Of a stretch of 64,000 bases of DNA, positions 16,015-23,263 are shown one piece after another. Both the position numbers and the translations under genes were made by a program. Source of the stretch: UBA5287 sp041672395 (GTDB lineage: Bacteria > Bacteroidota > Bacteroidia > Bacteroidales > Dysgonomonadaceae); assembly GCA_041672395.1 (NCBI GenBank), contig JBAYZS010000005.1:20423-84422 (forward strand). The letters are read 5' to 3'. Each line of letters begins with the position of its first letter. Positions within the stretch are counted from its first letter, which is position 1. The notes beneath the pieces are model-generated. The model ran no database searches. It worked only from the letters and a program-made list of their open reading frames with translations, and was not told the DNA's origin.

Positions 16015-16998
16015 ATGGATAAACGAGAATTTATAAAAAGAGGACTTATTGGGGCAGCTACTATTGGAACAGCAGGAAAAGTAGCTGCAGCCGCTGAAGG
16101 TACTGAACGAATTATAAATAGATTTGGAATCAAAAAAAAGCTTGGCGATACTGGTTTTGAAGTTTTTCCTGTTGCCTATGGTGGAATTGTCTCTAATAGA
16201 GATGGTCAGTACGCCTCCGATAATTATGTGGCATGGGCATTAGATCATGGAGTCAATTATTTTGATGTGGCACCCAGTTATGGTGATGCACAAGAAAAAC
16301 TTGGTCTTTCTCTCAAACCCTTTCGTAAAGATAAATATTTGGCTTGTAAGACTACGCAAAGAATGCGTAGAGACGCAGAAAAGGAGTTCGATGAATCACT
16401 TCGATTACTACATACAGACTATTTCGATTTATATCAGTTACATAGTGTTACAACACCGCAGGACGTTGAGAAAGCTTTTGGTCCCGATGGGATAATGGAA
16501 ATGATTGAGAAAGAGAAACAACGAGGAAGAATTCGAAAAGTCGGTTTTTCAGCGCATTCTCAAACGCAAGCTTTATGTGCTATGTCGATGTATGATTTTG
16601 ATACAGTGATGTTTCCTATAAACTGGCAAATGATTATGCGCGACGGTTGGGGAGCGGGAGTAGCAAACGAAGCCAAACGTAAAGGGATGGGTGTTATTGC
16701 ACTTAAAGGCTTGATATACAGGAGTTGGACAAATGATGAAGAACGTAAACAATATCCTAAATCGTGGTGTAAACCTATAGATATTAATAATTCCGATTTA
16801 GGAGTTGCAGCTCTTAAATACACATTTCAGGCCGGAGCAGATATAATTGTTCCTCCCGGTGATTTCCGAAATTTTGCTTTTTGTGTAGAACATATTGAAG
16901 AAATATTGAACAACTCTTTATCGAAGAAGGAGAAAAAACTGCTCGACACCGAATACCTTGCTGTTCAAGATTATCCATTTTTTGATCCCAGAACATAG
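16015..16998 (+). CDS. Aldo/keto reductase with Tat-like N-terminus
   Basis: A 327-residue aldo/keto reductase of the (beta/alpha)8 NAD(P)H family. Catalytic-type residues are seen in NYFDVAPSYG (Asp and Tyr), KYLACKTT (Lys) and DYFDLYQLHS (His). The first 30 residues, DKREFIKRGLIGAATIGTAG, resemble a twin-arginine signal with Lys-Arg in place of Arg-Arg plus an alanine-rich stretch. Export is therefore likely but unproven. The substrate is unknown. Upstream, TATCTTTA at 15976-15983 is one mismatch from the -7 consensus, so the gene may have its own promoter. Confidence 0.85.
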   Translation: MDKREFIKRGLIGAATIGTAGKVAAAAEGTERIINRFGIKKKLGDTGFEVFPVAYGGIVSNRDGQYASDNYVAWALDHGVNYFDVAPSYGDAQEKLGLSLKPFRKDKYLACKTTQRMRRDAEKEFDESLRLLHTDYFDLYQLHSVTTPQDVEKAFGPDGIMEMIEKEKQRGRIRKVGFSAHSQTQALCAMSMYDFDTVMFPINWQMIMRDGWGAGVANEAKRKGMGVIALKGLIYRSWTNDEERKQYPKSWCKPIDINNSDLGVAALKYTFQAGADIIVPPGDFRNFAFCVEHIEEILNNSLSKKEKKLLDTEYLAVQDYPFFDPRT

Positions 16999-17055
16999 AA
17001 ATATCTCTACTCATCAATAATTTATTATCTAATTATTAAACATACAATTCTTGAT

Positions 17056-17077
17056 GTTGCTCTCACCGTGCACTCAC
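17056..17077 (-). repeat. Two-unit 11-bp GTGAG repeat (dispersed family)
   Basis: On the minus strand the units GTGAGTGCACG and GTGAGAGCAAC are consecutive, each 11 bases and each beginning GTGAG. They lie in the 228-base gap between the aldo/keto reductase and the SGNH-like gene. The unit length and GTGAG start match the larger array at 28917-28993 and the copy at 42596-42614. Confidence 0.5.
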
Positions 17078-17195
17078 GACCGTCCAATAAGTTTCATCTA
17101 TAATGATTAATAGGCTATTAGAAATATTTTTTGATTTCTGTTTTCATACTTTACAATTTATCTTGTCGAATTAGGTGGTTAATTTCTAATTTCAT

Positions 17196-17203
17196 TATCT
17201 TTG
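17196..17203 (+). promoter_or_regulatory. Putative -7 promoter box for the SGNH-like gene
   Basis: TATCTTTG matches the consensus TAnnTTTG exactly and lies 23 bases before the ATG at 17227. This supports that ATG over the in-frame ATG further upstream. Confidence 0.55.
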
Positions 17204-17226
17204 CATCATTACCAATAAATGATATA

Positions 17227-18003
17227 ATGAAAAGATTATTACCTTTAATTGTTTTATGTTTTGCTATTACATCAAGCTTACCTGCTCAGGAAAAGGTTAA
17301 AGAAGGATACACATTTTTACTCACCGGCGCTTCTTTTGCTTCGCCAAATAATGGATGGTTTGAAGTGGGATGCGAAATTTTGGGAGCAACACCCATTAAT
17401 CGCGCAATAGGCGGAGAAGCTATTGCCAATACGGCCAATAGGATGATTGATGGATCGCTTTACAATAAAGAAGAGTTTGAAAACCTTGATGCACTCGTGA
17501 TTATGCAAGTGCACGATAAAGATGTAGTTGAAAATTCACAATTCAAAGAGAAATATACTGATTATGAAACTCCTTTTAATCGCGATAATTATGCGGCTGC
17601 CTACGATTACGTTATTAAACGATGGTTGACAGAATGCTATAACCTAAAGTTTGAAGAGAATTCCCGATATTTTAATTCAAAATATGGTAAGCCAGCTGTA
17701 ATTGTTCTTTGCACCGATTGGCACGATGGACGGGTGACTTACAATTCTTCTGTTAGGAAATTGGGCGAAAAATGGGGTTTCCCGGTTGTTGAATTTGATA
17801 AATATATCGGTTTCTCAAAGAATGTAGTTCATCCTGTAACCGGTGAACAAATTAGTCGCTTGTACACCGGAGATAAGCAGGATATTAATGGAGTCACTTA
17901 CGGCTGGCATCCCGAAAATGGTACCGATAAATATCTACAGCGTAGAATGGGTGCTATTTTTGCAGATACAATGCGTAAGATTTTCCCTATTCTTCCCAAA
18001 TAA
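17227..18003 (+). CDS. Secreted SGNH/GDSL-like protein (DUF5040-type)
   Basis: A 258-residue protein with a signal peptide (MKRLLPLIVLCFAITSSLPA). The first block LLTGASFASPNNGWFEVG resembles the GxS nucleophile block of SGNH hydrolases, followed by AIGGEAIANTANRM and, near the end, YGWHPENGTDKYLQRRM, which could supply the catalytic His. It probably removes an ester group from a glycan, but no substrate can be read. The chosen start follows a -7 box by 23 bases; the open frame extends upstream into non-coding sequence. It converges with the PNGase F-like gene and their 3' ends overlap by 17 bases. Confidence 0.75.
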   Translation: MKRLLPLIVLCFAITSSLPAQEKVKEGYTFLLTGASFASPNNGWFEVGCEILGATPINRAIGGEAIANTANRMIDGSLYNKEEFENLDALVIMQVHDKDVVENSQFKEKYTDYETPFNRDNYAAAYDYVIKRWLTECYNLKFEENSRYFNSKYGKPAVIVLCTDWHDGRVTYNSSVRKLGEKWGFPVVEFDKYIGFSKNVVHPVTGEQISRLYTGDKQDINGVTYGWHPENGTDKYLQRRMGAIFADTMRKIFPILPK

Positions 18004-19219
18004 GATATGCTGATACCAGCCAATGATTTAGTTTGTTAGCGTCAATGGGCTGAGAATCTGGAATACTGATGGTGAAAGTGTGATTTCCTGCAGGTATGTT
18101 GTCAAGATCGACTTCCACAGGTGGAACATCACTTCCGGGACACCAGTTGCTACGCGACAAATCGGACGATGCCAAAGGTTCCTCGATTTCTTTTTCGGCT
18201 CGCTTCCCATTTTCCCCGATATAAGCCATCGGATGTTTCTGAAGCCAAACTCCTGAAGTCGGATTGAATCGGCGAAACGAGGCACAATCTTTACGCCATG
18301 GTGTAAAGTTCAAAACTTCTTTACCATCAATCAACAAGATGTTCTTTTGAGGACGGAATTCATCGCCGCCCGAATGACCGCCATGCCCGGTTGCAATATA
18401 TTTAAGACGCACATTCTTGGAATTTTTCGGAATGCTGAATGGAATTTCCAAATCTTTACGAGAAAAAATATCGGGATGCTTTTGACCAATATAGAAATTG
18501 GTGTTTACTAGCGGTTCTACATGTAAATTGGGTTTCTTATCTCCAATAAGGGCGCTTTCGGTAAACGTCATTTTTAAATCTACTTTGTAACCTTCTTTTG
18601 TCCAAGTATCAATGAACACTCCAATCAAAACCTCACCTTCAAGCATTGGCAACAAATCTGTTATGTCTTGTTTCCAGGATACATTTTCTGCCCAACCGTC
18701 AATATAAACCGGTAGACGTTTTGAAGAGACTGAGTCATTGTTACGACTGAAATGTCCAACACCAAAAGGGGTCATAAAACGCATAAGCTCTACTGTAGGC
18801 TTATAATCTTTGCCCTGAACAATTCCGTTAAGTTGCTCATATTTTGTTGTATCTAGCTGAGGATAAACCGCAGAATTGTCGGCAATACCCAACATGTTGA
18901 TCTTTGAGTCTTTGGGGATCACAAATATAGATCCTGACTTATCCCAGGCATCTCCATTAGATACTAAAGTTACATTTATTTCTACATCAGTATGTTTTTT
19001 AAACTTCGGAATGGTTATCTTTTTCAATGCAATACGCCCATTCCCCAAATAAATCAATCCATTCTTCTGACTTACACCGTCAGGATAATCAGTTGGATTG
19101 AATAGAAGTGGTGTATTGTCAAAGATTTTTATCTGAACAGGAGATTTAGTGCGCTCCTTGGCAGTCATGTTCACAAATATAGTCACCATTAATATACAAA
19201 GACATACTAATTTTTTCAT
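17987..19219 (-). CDS. PNGase F-like secreted peptide-N-glycosidase
   Basis: A 410-residue protein with a signal peptide (MKKLVCLCILMVTIFVNMTA). It resembles peptide-N-glycosidase F, which cleaves the bond between Asn and the first GlcNAc of N-glycans. The first of the paired domains has GDAWDKSGSIFVIP near residue 90, and the second has TGHGGHSGGDEFRPQKNILL with TPWRKDCASFRRFNPTSGVW near residues 310-360. These hold the acidic residues expected at the active site. The frame is open for 59 further codons upstream, but the signal peptide fixes the start at 19219. A -7 box lies 30 bases upstream, back to back with that of the Nif3-like gene. Confidence 0.8.
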   Translation of the reverse strand: MKKLVCLCILMVTIFVNMTAKERTKSPVQIKIFDNTPLLFNPTDYPDGVSQKNGLIYLGNGRIALKKITIPKFKKHTDVEINVTLVSNGDAWDKSGSIFVIPKDSKINMLGIADNSAVYPQLDTTKYEQLNGIVQGKDYKPTVELMRFMTPFGVGHFSRNNDSVSSKRLPVYIDGWAENVSWKQDITDLLPMLEGEVLIGVFIDTWTKEGYKVDLKMTFTESALIGDKKPNLHVEPLVNTNFYIGQKHPDIFSRKDLEIPFSIPKNSKNVRLKYIATGHGGHSGGDEFRPQKNILLIDGKEVLNFTPWRKDCASFRRFNPTSGVWLQKHPMAYIGENGKRAEKEIEEPLASSDLSRSNWCPGSDVPPVEVDLDNIPAGNHTFTISIPDSQPIDANKLNHWLVSAYLIWEE

Positions 19220-19248
19220 AAAAAGCAGATTAATGTGTTGTTTAGCCG

Positions 19249-19256
19249 CAAAAATA
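19249..19256 (-). promoter_or_regulatory. Putative -7 promoter box for the PNGase F-like gene
   Basis: Minus-strand TATTTTTG matches TAnnTTTG and lies 29 bases before the start at 19219. It sits 11 bases from the divergent box at 19268-19275. Confidence 0.45.
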
Positions 19257-19267
19257 CAAAAAAAAGC

Positions 19268-19275
19268 TACATTTG
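19268..19275 (+). promoter_or_regulatory. Putative -7 promoter box for the Nif3-like gene
   Basis: TACATTTG matches TAnnTTTG and lies 23 bases before the ATG at 19299. Confidence 0.45.
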
Positions 19276-19298
19276 TAGTTGTTATAAATTGATTTGCT

Positions 19299-20411
19299 AT
19301 GAGAATTAAAGATATTTTGCATACAATAGAACAATTCGCACCGCTATCATTACAAGAGGGTTTTGATAATGCCGGCTTGCAAGTCGGTGATATCAATCAA
19401 GAAGCTACCGGCGTTCTGTTTTGTTTGGATGTTACTGAAAAAGTTGTCGAAGAGGCATTAGCATTGGATTGTAACTTAATTATTTCTCATCATCCTTTGC
19501 TTTTTCATTCTCTCAAATCGCTTACGGGTAAGTCGTATATTGAACGTTGTGTGATTGAGGCAGTTAGGCATGATGTAGTGATTTATGCTGCTCACACAAA
19601 TTTGGATAATGCGATGAATGGGGTGAATTATAAGTTGGCTGAAATGTTGGGATTGCAAAATGTGAAAGTGCTTAGTCCTGCAAAAGACAGCTTGCTTAAG
19701 CTTGTGACTTTTGTACCTGAATCTCATGCTGAGATTGTTCGAAATGCTCTTTTCAATGCGGGTGCCGGGAATATTGGCGACTATGATTCGTGCAGTTATA
19801 ATGTTCATGGTGAAGGAACATTTAAAGCTGGTGAAAACGCAAATCCTTTCGTTGGAGAAATTGGGCGTCTCCATTTTGAACCGGAAGTGCGTATAGAAAC
19901 CGTGTTACCCAAATATAAACAAAAAGATGTTATGAGGGCATTAGTGGCTATTCATCCATACGAAGAACCTGCTTTCGATTTTTATCCTTTGGCAAATTCT
20001 TGGGAACAAACAGGAAGTGGCATAGTCGGCTCTCTTTCTGAACCTATGCTCGAACAGGAGTTTTTATATATGCTTAAAGATGTTTTTAATATTCAATGTT
20101 TAAAACATTCCCCATTCACAGGAAGAGAAATACGTGATGTTGCACTATGTGGGGGGAGCGGTGCTTTCTTAATTTCGGATGCAATTCATTATGGTGCAGA
20201 TGCCTTTATTACTGGTGAGGCTAAGTACAACGATTTTTTTGATGTTGAGAATAAGTTATTGCTCGCAGTTATAGGACATTATGAATCTGAAATTTGCACA
20301 AAAGAGATTTTAATAGACGTTATTTCGAAAAAATATCCTAACTTTACAGTTCATTTATCGGTGGTTGACAGAAACCCCGTTAATTATTTGTATCTGCCGG
20401 CGGTTGACTAG
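19299..20411 (+). CDS. Nif3-like dinuclear metal centre hexameric protein (YqfO/NIF3 family)
   Basis: A 370-residue member of the NIF3 family, which forms hexameric toroids with a two-metal site; the biochemical role is unsettled and annotations as GTP cyclohydrolase type 2 are not firm. Metal ligands are visible in LIISHHPLLFHSLKSL, YAAHTNLDNAMNGVN and, near the C-terminus, VIGHYESE. The middle third (about residues 130-240) carries the extra PII-like insert found in longer members, with the AIHPYEEPAFDFYPL motif. It is followed by a zinc-ribbon gene about 100 bases downstream, a frequent neighbour. Confidence 0.92.
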   Translation: MRIKDILHTIEQFAPLSLQEGFDNAGLQVGDINQEATGVLFCLDVTEKVVEEALALDCNLIISHHPLLFHSLKSLTGKSYIERCVIEAVRHDVVIYAAHTNLDNAMNGVNYKLAEMLGLQNVKVLSPAKDSLLKLVTFVPESHAEIVRNALFNAGAGNIGDYDSCSYNVHGEGTFKAGENANPFVGEIGRLHFEPEVRIETVLPKYKQKDVMRALVAIHPYEEPAFDFYPLANSWEQTGSGIVGSLSEPMLEQEFLYMLKDVFNIQCLKHSPFTGREIRDVALCGGSGAFLISDAIHYGADAFITGEAKYNDFFDVENKLLLAVIGHYESEICTKEILIDVISKKYPNFTVHLSVVDRNPVNYLYLPAVD

Positions 20412-20515
20412 TTCTCGCTATTACAAATGATGTGGTAATGGAATACAACAAATGTATTCAGTTACTGCATTTTTTATTCTAAATGAATTATTATTGAACA
20501 ATTAATATATAAAAC

Positions 20516-21277
20516 ATGGCACAAAGGAAAAAAGTAGTTGAAGAAATACTTGTAGAAGATAAACTGAAAGCTCTCTACAAATTGCAGACATATTTGTCTG
20601 AGATTGATAAGATTAAAACCTTGCGCGGTGAATTACCATTGGAGGTTGCCGATCTGGATGATGAAATTGCCGGTTTGAATACACGTATTGCCAAATTTGA
20701 ACTTGATAAGAAAGAACTTAATGATGCTTCAAAAGTATCAAAAGAAAAGATCGAAACAAGTATGAAAAAGATTGAGAAGTACAACAAGCAAATTGATAAT
20801 GTTAGAAATAGTAAGGAATATGATCACCTTACAAAAGAAGTGGAATTCGAAACATTAGAAATTGAATTGGCAGAAAAACATATTCGTGAGAATAATGAAA
20901 ATATTAAGATGTTGGATGAACAGATTGATAAAGCCAATGAGATGCTAAAAGAAAAGTCGATTGATCTTGAACATAAAAAGAATGAACTAGAGAATATCGT
21001 TTCTGAAACTAAAAATCAAGAAGAAAAGCTTCGCGAAAAGGCCAAGAAAACTGAAGAAAGTGTTGAACCTCGTTTACTTGCTGCATTTAAACGTATTCGT
21101 AAAAATGCTCGAAATGGATTAGGGGTTGTTCCTGTTCAACGTGGTGCATGCGGTGGTTGCTTTAATAAAATTCCGCCTCAGCGACAAATGGATGTTAAAA
21201 TGGGTAAGAAGATCATTGTTTGTGAATATTGTGGACGAATTATGATTGATCCTGAATTAGCAGGGATTTCTGAATAA
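20516..21277 (+). CDS. Coiled-coil C4 zinc-ribbon protein (CT398/DUF164 type)
   Basis: A 253-residue protein. Residues 10-190 are a long, highly charged coiled coil. The C-terminus is a zinc ribbon with Cys pairs in GACGGCFNKIPPQRQM and VCEYCGRIMIDPE. This matches the CT398-like family, of unclear function, often found next to nif3 as here. It lacks a signal peptide and is expected in the cytoplasm. A very strong hairpin lies just downstream. Confidence 0.85.
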   Translation: MAQRKKVVEEILVEDKLKALYKLQTYLSEIDKIKTLRGELPLEVADLDDEIAGLNTRIAKFELDKKELNDASKVSKEKIETSMKKIEKYNKQIDNVRNSKEYDHLTKEVEFETLEIELAEKHIRENNENIKMLDEQIDKANEMLKEKSIDLEHKKNELENIVSETKNQEEKLREKAKKTEESVEPRLLAAFKRIRKNARNGLGVVPVQRGACGGCFNKIPPQRQMDVKMGKKIIVCEYCGRIMIDPELAGISE

Positions 21278-21291
21278 TACAAACATTATAA

Positions 21292-21338
21292 AATTTAAAA
21301 AGGAGATGAGCATATAATGCACATCTCCTTTTTAAATT
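21292..21338 (+). terminator. Strong terminator hairpin after the zinc-ribbon gene
   Basis: A 17-base perfect stem pairs 21292-21308 with 21322-21338 (core AAAAAGGAGATG with CATCTCCTTTTT). Inside it GCAT pairs with ATGC. The A-rich and T-rich flanks allow termination from either direction. Confidence 0.85.
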
Positions 21339-21491
21339 GCTTTCTATCTCGTTCTTAATAACGTTACACAATTTCAGTAAACTATAATGAAATTCTTATT
21401 ATAGGCGCAATCTTTCTATCGAATAATAACTTTTAATAAATTAATATAATGTAATATTGATTTATCAAAAGTCTTTATCAGTTTGCTGGAG

Positions 21492-23237
21492 TTAAAACTT
21501 AAAAGAGACTCCACCCATCATGTTGAAACCTTGTGCTGGATATCCATACCAAATATCATATTCTTGAGATAACAAATTGTTTGCTTTCAAGTTAAGTGAT
21601 AGTTTTGGAGTAATTAGATATGATACCCCGATATTTAAGTCGTTAATATTCTCCATCTTAACATTCTCTCCGCTTATATAAGACCAGCGTTCGTTCGCAT
21701 AATAGTAGTTCAATGTAAACTTCAAATTAGTAGAAGCATTATAAGTAGCAACTAATTTGGTCTCCCACTCCGGCATATTAAATGCAAGAGAATTCGATGC
21801 CTCGGTTGCAACGATGGTCATGTTTTTTGTTTTATAGAAGTTCTTCTTTAAATGAACTGAAATATCAAGTGGTGCCCAAATATTTGATTGTATCATTCCT
21901 CCCAAATATGAATGCGTGAGTTCGGCATAAATGGGAGATAATGACTCTCTTATCATTTCTTGATCGAAAGGGTTTTCGGTATTAAATTCATTGAAATTAT
22001 CCAAAATGAAGAAATGCTCATTATCTGTTCTTTTGTACCCACCTAAAATATCGAAACGGAAACCGTTCAATTCACCGATCTTTATTCCTCCATTTATATC
22101 TACATAGCTAATAGATGGTTTAATGATAACTGTAGGAGTTATGTAACGTGATTCGTTCCATATATCTAAGAAGGTATTATTATCATATCCTCCTTTTAAA
22201 TCAGCAAATACAGATGAATGGTCTGTTATTTTTAAACTCAATTCTATATTAGGTGTTAAACGTACTTCGAACTTTTCGTGTTGTTGGAACATTACATTAA
22301 TTCCAAGTAAAGTTCTCCAATTTAATCCTTCGAAAATAATATAAGGATTTGTTTTAACTAACATATAATTCTTATATTCTATAACTGCGGGATCATTAGT
22401 ACTTCCATAAAATGTAGTGAACAATTCACCATTTAAACCAAAAGTACTTCCCATATCTTGAATAGGTTTATTTAGGTTTACCCCTAAATCAAACTGATTA
22501 CCTTTAATACCATTATTAACTAATGAAGAACCATATTTAGTAGAAAAGTTTTTGTAATCTGCATAACCTTTATATTTTAACCATGAATCAGATGTTGATT
22601 CAAGATTAATCCCCAAATTTAAAACATTAAGTTTCTGATTCTCATTATCATATGTGCGTATATTTCCAAATGAATTACCATAATAGTTGTACATTGAATG
22701 AAAATAAGAAGTATAAGCATTCATTTTTAAGGAATTAAAATAATGATTAAATTTTAGTTGCCCTAAATCATCCATCAAATTAGCATTATTGTTTTGAGGG
22801 TTAGATTCTTGTGTGTACTTAATGTTTCCATTAGTTGAATAATGAAGGAAATTAAACCTTAGATCACTCTTTTCGTTACTTATAATGCGGAATCCCAGTT
22901 CACCGTCAATATTAGCATAATTACCAACACTTAAAGCTGCATATCCTTTTGTATAGTCAAAAGGTATAGTCGTCATTAAATCTGACGGAGCAGGTATTGC
23001 TATTTCAAGTGGAGGAGTGATTCGTCCCCCCCAATTTGAATAAGAGATATTTGCCTTTTTTACATCAGGAACTGGAAGAGTTGGAAGTGTACGAATCTTG
23101 TTTGCATCTTGCAAAGTAGGATTGAATTCTCTTTCAAGTTGTAACTGTCTTCTTAAAAGTGTATCCGGTTGTTGAGCAAATAGTCCAATAGTTAATAATA
23201 AACCGGATAAAATTGTAAATATATATTTCTTCATCAT
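21492..23237 (-). CDS. Outer-membrane beta-barrel protein (TonB-dependent receptor-like, no plug seen)
   Basis: A 581-residue protein with a signal peptide (MMKKYIFTILSGLLLTIGLF). It has many alternating amphipathic segments and a terminal aromatic residue (MMGGVSFKF), as expected for an outer-membrane beta-barrel. The C-terminal YDIWYGYPAQGFNMMGGVSF resembles the end of TonB-dependent receptors, but it is shorter and I see no plug domain or TonB box. It is 26 bases downstream of the large TPR gene and probably shares its mRNA. Function unknown; the two may form an envelope complex. Confidence 0.7.
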   Translation of the reverse strand: MMKKYIFTILSGLLLTIGLFAQQPDTLLRRQLQLEREFNPTLQDANKIRTLPTLPVPDVKKANISYSNWGGRITPPLEIAIPAPSDLMTTIPFDYTKGYAALSVGNYANIDGELGFRIISNEKSDLRFNFLHYSTNGNIKYTQESNPQNNNANLMDDLGQLKFNHYFNSLKMNAYTSYFHSMYNYYGNSFGNIRTYDNENQKLNVLNLGINLESTSDSWLKYKGYADYKNFSTKYGSSLVNNGIKGNQFDLGVNLNKPIQDMGSTFGLNGELFTTFYGSTNDPAVIEYKNYMLVKTNPYIIFEGLNWRTLLGINVMFQQHEKFEVRLTPNIELSLKITDHSSVFADLKGGYDNNTFLDIWNESRYITPTVIIKPSISYVDINGGIKIGELNGFRFDILGGYKRTDNEHFFILDNFNEFNTENPFDQEMIRESLSPIYAELTHSYLGGMIQSNIWAPLDISVHLKKNFYKTKNMTIVATEASNSLAFNMPEWETKLVATYNASTNLKFTLNYYYANERWSYISGENVKMENINDLNIGVSYLITPKLSLNLKANNLLSQEYDIWYGYPAQGFNMMGGVSFKF

Positions 23238-23263
23238 TAAATGTGAGTTATCAGTTTTGATTG

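Noticed and set aside
17131..17226. A 32-codon N-terminal extension of the SGNH-like gene
   Set aside because: The extension covers the -7 promoter box and would bury the signal peptide.
19220..19396. A 59-codon N-terminal extension of the PNGase F-like gene
   Set aside because: It would overlap the divergent Nif3-like gene and both promoters and would hide the signal peptide.
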